A stretch of 14,618 nt of DNA. Source: Acidovorax sp. Its GTDB lineage: Bacteria; Pseudomonadota; Gammaproteobacteria; Burkholderiales; Burkholderiaceae_C. A model generated the notes under the pieces. It was given only the letters and a program-made list of their open reading frames with translations. It searched no databases and was not told the DNA's origin. Made by a program: the position numbers and the translations under genes. The stretch spans positions 1 through 14,618 of the forward strand of contig WOZN01000182.1 of NCBI GenBank assembly GCA_011620245.1, in the 5' to 3' direction. Below, piece after piece: positions 8,594 to 14,618 of the stretch (positions are counted from its first letter, which is position 1; each line of letters opens with the position of its first letter).

Positions 8594-9382
8594 TTACAGC
8601 GACAACGCCACGTTGATCCAGTCTGTACCTCCGGTGGCCGAGGCAATATCCACGCCGTGAGCGGGCCAGTTCAGTGCATTTGCCAGTGCCTCCTGGGCCA
8701 GCCGGGGCTGGTTGTTCTGTGCGCTGAGGTGGGCCGCGACCACGCGGTTCAGTCCTGCGTGGCGGACGGCCGCCAGGATGCCGGCTGCGGCATGATTGGC
8801 GAGATGCCCGTGCTCGCCCCCAATGCGCCGCTTGAGAAAAGCGGGGTAGCTGGATGCCGCGAGCATGTCCGGATCATGGTTGGCTTCCAGCAATAGTGCG
8901 TGGCAACCCTGCAGTTGCTGCAACACATGGCTGCTGGCATGGCCCAGGTCGGTAAGCAGTCCCAGGTGAGAGGCACCATCAGTGCAGCGCAATTGCAGCG
9001 GCTCCCGCGCATCGTGTGGCACGGTGAAGGGTAAGGCGCACAAAGTGCCGAGATCGATCGGCGCCATGTCACGGGCCACCTGCAGCAGCCCATCGAGATC
9101 CGGTGCGCCCAATGCCGCGTGGGTTCCGTGGCTCATCCACAGGGGAATGCGGTGGCGCAAAGCCATGGTTGGGGCGCAGCCGACATGGTCGGCATGTTCG
9201 TGGGTGATGAAAATGGCATCGATCTGATCAATGCCCAACCCCGCCGCGCCCAGCCGGGTGGCCAGTTGCCGGATGCCAAAACCGCAGTCCACCAGCAGGC
9301 GGCGGACCTGCAATCCGTCGCCGGCCTCCACCACGGTGGCGTTGCCTGAGCTGCCGCTGCCCAAGCTGCGAAAGCGCAGCAT
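8594..9382 (-). CDS. YycJ/WalJ-like metallo-beta-lactamase-fold hydrolase
   Basis: The 262-residue protein starts FRSLGSGSSGNATVV (4-18), a signature of the YycJ/WalJ branch of the metallo-beta-lactamase superfamily, whose characterised members are nucleases or are linked to cell-wall control. The metal-site motif is complete as THEHADHVG (60-68, with His61, His63, Asp65, His66). Further candidate ligands are His123 in FTVPHDA, Asp145 in LLTDLGH and His218 in VAAHLSAQNN, and LEANHD (165-170) is also typical of this branch. It is cytosolic, with no signal peptide. It begins 12 nt after the bamC stop, making it the third gene of a dapA-bamC-mbl run. No clear Shine-Dalgarno is visible, so translation may depend on readthrough from bamC. 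Confidence 0.9.
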   Translation of the reverse strand: MLRFRSLGSGSSGNATVVEAGDGLQVRRLLVDCGFGIRQLATRLGAAGLGIDQIDAIFITHEHADHVGCAPTMALRHRIPLWMSHGTHAALGAPDLDGLLQVARDMAPIDLGTLCALPFTVPHDAREPLQLRCTDGASHLGLLTDLGHASSHVLQQLQGCHALLLEANHDPDMLAASSYPAFLKRRIGGEHGHLANHAAAGILAAVRHAGLNRVVAAHLSAQNNQPRLAQEALANALNWPAHGVDIASATGGTDWINVALSL

Positions 9383-9394
9383 CGGCAGGCGGGC

Positions 9395-10486
9395 TTATTT
9401 CAGGTCGTCTGCCAGCACGCGCAGGATGCGTTCGGCGTTGGCAGACGATTCGGGAGCGCCGCTTTCGCTCAGCACGGACACCGTGGTGGCTTCACCCTGG
9501 CTGCGCACCACCACGCGGTACTTCAGCGGGGGTGTTGCGGCAGAACCTCTGCCCAGCAGCTTGCTGAAGAAGCCGGGCTCCTTCTTGTCGGTTCCTGGCG
9601 CCACGTAACGCACAAAATACAGGCCGTCATTGCGGTTGCGGTCTTCCACGGTGAAGCCGGTGCGGTCCAGGGCCAGGCCCACTCGGCGCCATGCACGATC
9701 AAAACCCTCATCCATCTGCACCACGGGCACATTGTTCACCGAGGTCATGCGCACGGTTGCGGCCTGCAAGGCCGGCGCTGCGGCAATGGCCTGGGATTGC
9801 TCTTGGCTCACACCGAGCTTGACCATCAGCCGGCGCAGGAATTCGGTTTCGAGTTCGGGATCGGCGGCGCGGGGCTGCCAGACGGTGTTGTCCTTGGAGC
9901 TGCTGGTGTAGACCTCCACCATCCCGCGGTGGGTGATGTAAATTTCAGTGCCGCCAGCGGCATTGCGCTCCAGGCGCGTGCGGAATTTGTCACGCTCGCC
10001 GGTGGAATACAGCGAATCAAAAACCTTGCCGAGGGTGGCGCGGATCACATCCTGCGGCAGCTTGGCGCGGTTTTCCGCCCAGTCGGTCTCCAGAATGCCC
10101 AGATCGGGTTGATCGACGACCAGGTTGAAACCGTTCTCCAGCCAGTATTCCCGCACGGGTTCCCACAGTTGGTCGACTGGCCGGTCAATCACCAGCCAGC
10201 GCTGGGCACCATTGCGTTCGATGCGGACATCGCCGATTTTTGTGGCTGCCGCGCTGGATGCGGTGGACGTTTTCGTGCTCTGGCCGGCCTGGAAGGCCGC
10301 GGCAGATACCGTACCGCCGGGCACTGCGTAGCGGTTTTCTCGCGACAGCTGCGTCAAGTCTGGCGGCACTTCCAGCGCGACCCCCTGGGTGGCGCTTTTG
10401 TAGTCGATCTTGTCGCTTTCCAGTACGGAGCAGGCGGACAGCGCCATGGCAAGGCCCAGCAGGCCCAATCGTGCAGTGTGATTCAC
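9395..10486 (-). CDS. bamC: Outer-membrane protein assembly factor BamC (NlpB)
   Basis: The 363-residue lipoprotein belongs to the BAM complex, which inserts beta-barrel proteins into the outer membrane from the periplasm. It starts at GTG, with GAGGAT about 9 nt upstream. The signal peptide ends in LSAC with acylated Cys19. It is followed by the conserved unstructured segment DKIDYKSA (25-32) and VPPDLTQL (40-47), which in BamC binds BamD. Two helix-grip domains follow, visible as RWLVIDRPVDQLWEPVREYWLENGF in the first half and GFDRAWRRVGLALDRTGFTVEDRNR in the second. The gene sits 45 nt after dapA on the same strand, the dapA-bamC order also found in E. coli. Length is slightly above the E. 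coli value of 344. Confidence 0.94.
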   Translation of the reverse strand: MNHTARLGLLGLAMALSACSVLESDKIDYKSATQGVALEVPPDLTQLSRENRYAVPGGTVSAAAFQAGQSTKTSTASSAAATKIGDVRIERNGAQRWLVIDRPVDQLWEPVREYWLENGFNLVVDQPDLGILETDWAENRAKLPQDVIRATLGKVFDSLYSTGERDKFRTRLERNAAGGTEIYITHRGMVEVYTSSSKDNTVWQPRAADPELETEFLRRLMVKLGVSQEQSQAIAAAPALQAATVRMTSVNNVPVVQMDEGFDRAWRRVGLALDRTGFTVEDRNRNDGLYFVRYVAPGTDKKEPGFFSKLLGRGSAATPPLKYRVVVRSQGEATTVSVLSESGAPESSANAERILRVLADDLK

Positions 10487-10531
10487 GCGGAAATCCTCAG
10501 AGTATCTAGGGGGTGTGACAGGGCGGCTGGC

Positions 10532-11428
10532 TTACAGCAGGCCGCTGGCGCGCAGGGCTGCTTCCACGGTGGCTTCGTGGTCCTGGCTCAGGGGCGTCAT
10601 GGGCAAGCGCATGGTGCCTGCGCACAGGCCCATGCGGGCCATGGCCCATTTGACGGGAATGGGGTTGGCTTCGATGAACAGGTTCTTGTGCACCGGCATC
10701 AGCTGGAACTGGATTTCCATGGCGCGCCGCGCATTGCCGGCGAGCGCGGCCACGCACAGTTCATGCATCAGGCGGGGCGCCACGTTGGCGGTCACGCTGA
10801 TGTTGCCATGGCCGCCGCACAGCATCAGTACCACGGCGGTGGGGTCGTCGCCCGAATACACGGCAAAGCCCTTGGGCACGTCACGGATCAGCCATTGGGC
10901 GCGCTCGATATTGCCCGTGGCCTCCTTGATGCCGATGATGCCGGGCACCTGCGCCAGGCGCAGCACGGTGTCGTGCAGCATGTCTGCCACCGAGCGGCCG
11001 GGCACGTTGTAGAGCACCATGGGCAGGTCGCCCGTGGCTTCGGCGATTGCCTTGAAATGCTGGTACTGGCCTTCCTGCGTGGGCTTGTTGTAGTAGGGCA
11101 CCACCTGCAACTGGCTGTCGGCGCCAACGTTCTTGGCAAACTTGGCCAGCTCGATGGCCTCGGCGGTGGAGTTGGCGCCGCAGCCGGCCATGATGGGCAC
11201 GCGCCTGGCGGCCTGGTCCACGGCCACGCGAATGATCTCGCAATGCTCTTCGACATTGACCGTGGGCGACTCGCCCGTGGTGCCCACCACGCCAATGCAG
11301 TCGGTGCCCTCGGCGATATGCCAGTCGATCAGTTTGCGCAGGGCGGGGTAATCCACGCTACCGTCCTCGTGCATGGGGGTGACGAGGGCGACGATGCTGC
11401 CGGTAAGGGCCACGGAAGAAAAAGTCAT
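10532..11428 (-). CDS. dapA: 4-hydroxy-tetrahydrodipicolinate synthase
   Basis: The 298-residue TIM-barrel aldolase condenses pyruvate with aspartate semialdehyde, the first committed step to diaminopimelate and lysine. Visible active-site residues are Thr51 in the GTTGE motif (49-53), Tyr140 in LYNVPGR (139-145) with Arg145, and the Schiff-base Lys168 in [16 protein letters not shown] (112-120) supplies the tyrosine of the catalytic triad. Size and order match the E. coli enzyme, with a shift of about seven residues. It leads bamC and the metallo-beta-lactamase-fold gene. A TAGAAT box lies 27 nt upstream of the ATG, immediately next to the large palindromic element, so the element sits where the -35 region would normally be. 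Confidence 0.97.
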   Translation of the reverse strand: MTFSSVALTGSIVALVTPMHEDGSVDYPALRKLIDWHIAEGTDCIGVVGTTGESPTVNVEEHCEIIRVAVDQAARRVPIMAGCGANSTAEAIELAKFAKNVGADSQLQVVPYYNKPTQEGQYQHFKAIAEATGDLPMVLYNVPGRSVADMLHDTVLRLAQVPGIIGIKEATGNIERAQWLIRDVPKGFAVYSGDDPTAVVLMLCGGHGNISVTANVAPRLMHELCVAALAGNARRAMEIQFQLMPVHKNLFIEANPIPVKWAMARMGLCAGTMRLPMTPLSQDHEATVEAALRASGLL

Positions 11429-11455
11429 GTCCGCAATTGAAAACGGTAAAAGGGC

Positions 11456-11461
11456 ATTCTA
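11456..11461 (-). promoter_or_regulatory. Candidate -10 box of dapA abutting the palindromic element
   Basis: TAGAAT on the minus strand lies 27 nt before the dapA ATG and one base from the end of the palindromic element. No convincing -35 is seen inside the element at the expected spacing. Confidence 0.35.
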
Positions 11462-11462
11462 A

Positions 11463-11628
11463 CTAGTGCAGTGTTCGATGCTTGGCGGCACAAATAAAAG
11501 CGATGCGTTTGGGCGCAGGGCAAGGCGCAAACCGCAGCGATAGCCGTAGCTATCGCGAGGATTTGCAACGCCGCCATGCGCCCAAAGGCGCGGTTTTATG
11601 TGCCGCATAGCGTCGAACACTGCACTAG
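11463..11628. mobile_element. Near-palindromic MITE/REP-like element (166 bp)
   Basis: The two ends are exact inverted repeats of 16 bp, CTAGTGCAGTGTTCGA at 11463-11478 and its complement at 11613-11628. Inside, GCGGCACA and TTTGGGCGCA also recur inverted. The centre is GCGATAGC-CGTA-GCTATCGC at 11537-11556, so the whole segment can fold into one long imperfect hairpin. It has no coding capacity of its own. CTAG at both edges could be a 4-bp target duplication, since IS5-family elements favour YTAR targets, but CTAG is itself palindromic, so it could equally belong to the ends. Confidence 0.8.
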
Positions 11629-12176
11629 ACAGGAGGGGTCAGGCGGTATCGAACGGGCTGGCCTGGGTGCGCGGGTTCGCGCACGGCGGCAATGCGCTGC
11701 ACGAAACGTGCGGGCGAGTCCACAAACCCGTCTTCGTAGGCCACGGTGCGCAGGGCTGCGCAGGCGGCAAGCAGTTCGCCGGGTTGCAGCAGAAAGTCGG
11801 CCCGCGCGGGGCGTCCCACGGTTTCATTGCCACTGGCGAAGGTTTCATAGATTAGCACGCCGCCAGGGGCCACACTGTCCACCAATATGGGCAGCAGCGG
11901 GCGCCAGAGGTAATTGGTGACGATCACCGCGCCAAACTGCCGGCCGGTGAAGGGCCAGGGGCCTGCTTCAATGTCGGCGCAGTGGATGTCACCCCAGGCG
12001 GCGCAGGCCGCCACGGCGTCGGCGGAGCGGTCCACACCCACGGCGGGGTGGCCATGTTCGTGCATCCAGCGCAGATGACGGCCCGCGCCGCAGGCCACAT
12101 CCAGCACCGTGCTGCCCGGCGGTGCCAGGGGTGACCAGCGGCGAACCCAGTCAGAGGGGGCTTCAGTGCCGTGCAT
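11625..12176 (-). CDS. Class I SAM-dependent methyltransferase
   Basis: The 183-residue protein has the Rossmann-fold SAM site TVLDVACGAGRHLRW (23-37, motif I) and an acidic residue ending strand 2 (VGVDRS, Asp49). A post-II segment GDIHCADIEAG (62-72) and a motif-IV-like VIVTNYLWRP (84-93) follow, then VAPGGVLIYETFASG (102-116). It resembles the small TehB-like methyltransferases, but nothing identifies the substrate. The TAG stop falls inside the CTAG edge of the palindromic element. No Shine-Dalgarno is present; GACAAT lies 4 nt before the ATG. Upstream is a REP-like repeat, and dapA lies downstream beyond the element. Confidence 0.88.
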   Translation of the reverse strand: MHGTEAPSDWVRRWSPLAPPGSTVLDVACGAGRHLRWMHEHGHPAVGVDRSADAVAACAAWGDIHCADIEAGPWPFTGRQFGAVIVTNYLWRPLLPILVDSVAPGGVLIYETFASGNETVGRPARADFLLQPGELLAACAALRTVAYEDGFVDSPARFVQRIAAVREPAHPGQPVRYRLTPPV

Positions 12177-12180
12177 GGAG

Positions 12181-12186
12181 ATTGTC
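12181..12186 (-). promoter_or_regulatory. -10-like hexamer just before the methyltransferase ATG
   Basis: GACAAT on the minus strand is separated from the ATG at 12176 by four bases (CTCC). There is no Shine-Dalgarno. The spacing is shorter than in the other leaderless candidates here, so this one is the weakest. Confidence 0.25.
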
Positions 12187-12200
12187 TTTTACTATCGTAA

Positions 12201-12229
12201 TAATAGCTGCTTGCGCTTGCTGCATAAGC
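12201..12229 (-). repeat. REP-like element, copy 2
   Basis: Read on the minus strand this is GCTTATGCAGCAAGCGC followed by AAGCAGCTATTA. It matches the 138-166 copy at 26 of 29 positions. It lies just upstream of the methyltransferase start and 27 nt after the stop of the small membrane-protein gene. The flanks (AATAAT before, TATTAC after) are A+T-rich compared with the surroundings. Confidence 0.7.
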
Positions 12230-12256
12230 ATTATTGGCCAAAAAGGCTTGAAATTC

Positions 12257-12418
12257 TTAGAAACATGCCCAGGCCTGGTTTGCCAGCATGACCATGAACC
12301 CCGGCGCGGTGTACAGCGCAAACACCGCCAGCAAAATCAGCACAGCGGCCACCCAGCCCAGCAGCCGGACGGGGCGAGATCGTGAACAGGTTCCAAGGCG
12401 CGGAGCGGGGCTGTGCAT
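12257..12418 (-). CDS. 53-residue single-pass membrane protein (small ORF)
   Basis: On the minus strand an ATG at 12418 opens 53 codons ending in TAA. Residues 1-18 are basic and rich in Arg, Ser and Pro (several Arg in RSRPVR). They are followed by LLGWVAAVLILLAVFALY (19-36), a clear transmembrane helix with positive-inside flanking, then TAPGFMVMLANQAWACF. The gene begins 29 nt after the MFS transporter stop on the same strand, so it probably shares that transcript. I see no convincing Shine-Dalgarno, and the true start could differ. I have an impression of similar short proteins in Comamonadaceae but cannot confirm it. The exact 16-bp repeated word lies inside codons 9-14. The strongest point for a real gene is the clean hydrophobic helix after a basic segment. 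Confidence 0.62.
   Translation of the reverse strand: MHSPAPRLGTCSRSRPVRLLGWVAAVLILLAVFALYTAPGFMVMLANQAWACF
12378..12393 (-). repeat. 16-bp repeated word GAACCTGTTCACGATC, copy 2
   Basis: This is an exact copy of 8578-8593, in the same orientation, located inside the N-terminal part of the 53-residue ORF. Confidence 0.6.
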
Positions 12419-12447
12419 GGCAGTGGCAGGGGTGTTTGTGATAGGTG

Positions 12448-13665
12448 TCAGGCGGGCTGCGGTGCGGCGCGCTGGATGGGGGCTTCCCTGACGGGCAGAT
12501 TCACCAGCCCGGCAAAAATGCCCAGCCCGATTGCGATGTACCAGACCACATCGTAGCTGCCCATGCGGTCATACAGATAGCCGCCCAGCCATACCCCCAT
12601 GAAGCTGCCAACCTGGTGGCTGAAGAAGACAAAGCCGCCCAGCATGGACAGGTGCTGCACACCAAAGATCTGTGCAATGGTGGCATTGGTAGGCGGGACG
12701 GTGGACAGCCACAGCGCCCCTATTACGGCAGAGAACAAATACACCGACAGCGGCGACAGCGGGAGCAGAAGAAATACGGAGATGACCACGGCCCGCGCAA
12801 AGTAGATGAAGGCCAAAATGCTGCGCTTCGGGATGCGCTGGCCCAGCGTGCCCGCAATGTAGGTGCCAAACACGTTGAACAGCCCGATCAGCGCCAATGA
12901 ATAGCTGGCCACCTGGGGCGAGAGCCCATGGTCGCGCAGGTAGCTGGGCATGTGCACGCCAATGAAAACCACCTGGAAGCCGCACACAAAATACCCCGCC
13001 GTCAGCAGCAGAAAGCTGGGGTAGCGAAACGCTTCACCCAGCGCCTGCGCAATGGTCTGGTCGCGCTTTATGGGCGCCGATCCGTGAAAGCCCGGTTCGC
13101 GCAGGCCAAAAGCCAGTGGAATGATGAGCAGCACCATCAACGCCAGCGCCAGCAGCGCCTGTTGCCAGCCCAGCCCGGCAATCAGCCAGCCTTCCACCGG
13201 CACCATCAGGAACTGGCCGAATGAGCCGGCCGCCGCCGCCACGCCCATGGCCCACGATCGCTTTTCGGGCGCAATCTGGCGGCCCAGCACGCCATAAATC
13301 ACGGCATAGGTGGTGCCGGCCTGGGCCGCGCCGATCAGCACACCCGCTGTCAGCGCAAACAGGGTGGGCGTGGGTGACAGCGCCATGCCGGCCAAGCCCG
13401 CTGCATACAGTGCCGCACCGCCCATCAGCACGCGAAAGGCGCCAAACCGGTCTGCGGCCATGCCCGCAAAGATGCCGATGATTCCCCACGAGAGGTTCTG
13501 GATCGCAATCGCCAGGGCAAACGACTGCCGCGTCCAGCCCATTTCCTGCGTGACGGGTTGCAGCCACAGCCCGAAGCCATGGCGAATGCCCATGGACAAG
13601 GTCACGATGGCGGCACCGCACGCCAGCACCTGGAACATGGACAGCTTGGGAGGATTCGTAGGCAT
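12448..13665 (-). CDS. Major facilitator superfamily transporter (monocarboxylate/OFA-like)
   Basis: The 405-residue protein has about 12 hydrophobic segments in two halves separated by a charged loop near residues 189-205. The first half contains GLWLQPVTQEMGWTRQSFALA (31-51) and GMAADRFGAFRVL (67-79), the MFS motif A between helices 2 and 3. The second half has GTLGQRIPKRS and GGFVFFSHQVGSFMGVWLGG. This pattern is typical of bacterial MFS proteins related to monocarboxylate and oxalate/formate carriers, but the substrate cannot be read from sequence. It is divergent from parE. The ATG lacks a Shine-Dalgarno and is preceded at 6 nt by TACATT. The 53-residue membrane ORF follows 29 nt after its stop. 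Confidence 0.92.
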   Translation of the reverse strand: MPTNPPKLSMFQVLACGAAIVTLSMGIRHGFGLWLQPVTQEMGWTRQSFALAIAIQNLSWGIIGIFAGMAADRFGAFRVLMGGAALYAAGLAGMALSPTPTLFALTAGVLIGAAQAGTTYAVIYGVLGRQIAPEKRSWAMGVAAAAGSFGQFLMVPVEGWLIAGLGWQQALLALALMVLLIIPLAFGLREPGFHGSAPIKRDQTIAQALGEAFRYPSFLLLTAGYFVCGFQVVFIGVHMPSYLRDHGLSPQVASYSLALIGLFNVFGTYIAGTLGQRIPKRSILAFIYFARAVVISVFLLLPLSPLSVYLFSAVIGALWLSTVPPTNATIAQIFGVQHLSMLGGFVFFSHQVGSFMGVWLGGYLYDRMGSYDVVWYIAIGLGIFAGLVNLPVREAPIQRAAPQPA

Positions 13666-13671
13666 GCAAGG

Positions 13672-13677
13672 AATGTA
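13672..13677 (-). promoter_or_regulatory. -10-like box directly before the MFS gene (leaderless start)
   Basis: TACATT on the minus strand, then 6 nt (CCTTGC), then the ATG at 13665. No Shine-Dalgarno is seen. Confidence 0.4.
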
Positions 13678-13777
13678 GCCAATCTTGCCTGTATCTGTCT
13701 GACACCTGCATGACCCTCAACGGCAGAAGCTGTTAGAACGGCTGGGTATTCATCCAGTTCGCATGGTGCTGCAGCAC

Positions 13778-13783
13778 TACAAT
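13778..13783 (+). promoter_or_regulatory. -10-like box directly before parE (leaderless start)
   Basis: TACAAT differs from the consensus at one base and stands 7 nt (CCGCCCC) before the parE ATG. There is no Shine-Dalgarno. No good -35 was found in the 125-nt divergent gap. Confidence 0.5.
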
Positions 13784-13790
13784 CCGCCCC

Positions 13791-14618
13791 ATGTCTGCCA
13801 AACCGTCTTCTGTGTCCGCCAGCGAGTATTCCGAGGGATCGATCCGTGTGCTCAAGGGGCTGGAGCCCGTCAAGCAGCGCCCGGGCATGTACACCCGCAC
13901 CGACAACCCGCTGCACATCATTCAGGAGGTGCTCGACAACGCTGCCGATGAGGCGTTGGCGGGTTTTGGCAAAAAAATCAAGGTCACACTGCATGCCGAC
14001 GGCTCGGTGGCCATCGAAGACGACGGGCGCGGTATTCCTTTTGGCATGCACCCGGAGGAAAAGGCACCGGTGATCGAGTTGGTCTTCACCCGCCTGCATG
14101 CGGGCGGCAAGTTCGACAAGGGCAAGGGCGGCGCCTACAGCTTCTCGGGTGGCCTGCACGGCGTGGGTGTGAGCGTGACCAATGCCCTGGCCACGCGCCT
14201 GGAGGTCAGCAGCCACCGCGAGGGCCAGGTGGCGCGCCTGGTGTTCTCTGGCGGTGACGTGGTCGAGCCCCTTGTCATCCGCGCCCTGCAAGCCGGCGAG
14301 CGAAAACAGGGCACCACGGTGCGCGTATGGCCCGACGCCAGATATTTTGAGTCCAGCAATTTGCCGCTGGGCGAGTTGACCCACCTGTTGCGCAGCAAGG
14401 CGGTGCTGATGCCCGGCGTGCAGGTCTCGCTTGTCAACGAAAAGACGCGCGATACCCAGACCTGGCAGTACAAGGGTGGCCTGCGCGACTACCTGCAGCA
14501 GACGCTCAATGGCGAGCCGGTGATCCCGCTGTTCGAGGGCGAGGGCTTTGCCGATGCGGGCAGCGACAACTTTGCCGAGGGCGAGGGCGCCTCATGGTGC
14601 GTGGCCTTCACCGAAGAC
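13791..14618 (+). CDS. parE: DNA topoisomerase IV subunit B, N-terminal part (cut by window edge)
   Basis: The first 276 codons of an open frame run to the window end. This is the ATPase subunit of topoisomerase IV, which separates linked daughter chromosomes. The GHKL ATP site is clear: the N-box EVLDNAADEAL (46-56, with catalytic Glu46 and Mg-binding Asn50), EDDGRGIP (76-83), and the lid GGLHGVGVSVTNAL (120-133). LKGLEPVKQRPGMYTRTDNPLHIIQEV is the opening typical of ParE rather than GyrB, whose members usually have RPGMYIGDT. The transducer domain begins after residue about 225. The ATG at 13791 is preceded by TACAAT and no Shine-Dalgarno. It is divergent from the MFS gene. Confidence 0.93.
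   Translation, partial: MSAKPSSVSASEYSEGSIRVLKGLEPVKQRPGMYTRTDNPLHIIQEVLDNAADEALAGFGKKIKVTLHADGSVAIEDDGRGIPFGMHPEEKAPVIELVFTRLHAGGKFDKGKGGAYSFSGGLHGVGVSVTNALATRLEVSSHREGQVARLVFSGGDVVEPLVIRALQAGERKQGTTVRVWPDARYFESSNLPLGELTHLLRSKAVLMPGVQVSLVNEKTRDTQTWQYKGGLRDYLQQTLNGEPVIPLFEGEGFADAGSDNFAEGEGASWCVAFTED

Noticed and set aside
9797..11440. A 547-codon plus-strand open frame opposite bamC and dapA
   Set aside because: It spans two well-supported genes and the gap between them on the other strand, with no recognisable domain.

Overview
This is a high-G+C stretch of ordinary chromosome from a betaproteobacterium, most likely a member of the Comamonadaceae (Acidovorax-like). The assignment rests on protein flavour (BamC, ParE, PyrG, a Cys-type KdsA), the gene order pyrG-kdsA-eno, coaBC-x-dut and dapA-bamC-metallo-beta-lactamase, and short intergenic repeats that I recall from that family. 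No RNA gene, CRISPR array, phage or transposase gene was seen.

Layout. Positions 1-2741 (minus strand) hold pyrG-kdsA-eno, with pyrG and kdsA overlapping by 4 nt and the start of eno cut by the window edge. A short divergent promoter region leads to coaBC, a two-helix membrane protein of unknown function, and dut (plus strand, 2833-4997), which are close or overlapping and probably co-transcribed. A glycine-zipper lipoprotein (5204-5719, plus) converges with a SlyD-like FKBP prolyl isomerase (5760-6284, minus). The isomerase is divergent from a RoxA/YcfD-type cupin ribosomal oxygenase followed by an unknown 172-residue protein (6339-7993, plus). A small alanine-rich lipoprotein with an internal 63-bp tandem duplication (8193-8456) ends at a strong intrinsic terminator. 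The minus strand from 13665 to 8594 then carries an MFS transporter, an overlooked 53-residue membrane peptide, a SAM methyltransferase, dapA, bamC and a YycJ/WalJ-like metallo-beta-lactamase-fold protein. parE starts at 13791 on the plus strand and runs off the window.

How the genes work together. Most are housekeeping: CTP synthesis, KDO synthesis and glycolysis (pyrG, kdsA, eno), coenzyme A and dUTP hygiene (coaBC, dut), lysine/peptidoglycan precursor and outer-membrane assembly (dapA, bamC), ribosome modification and folding (roxA, FKBP), and chromosome decatenation (parE).

The less ordinary material is mostly non-coding. There is a near-palindromic 166-bp MITE/REP-like element between the methyltransferase and dapA. 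Two copies of a 29-bp REP-like core lie about 12 kb apart. A 16-bp word is repeated exactly. Several genes that begin a transcription unit have a -10-like hexamer 4-7 nt before the ATG and no Shine-Dalgarno, which suggests leaderless mRNAs. I found no convincing new defence or biosynthetic system.
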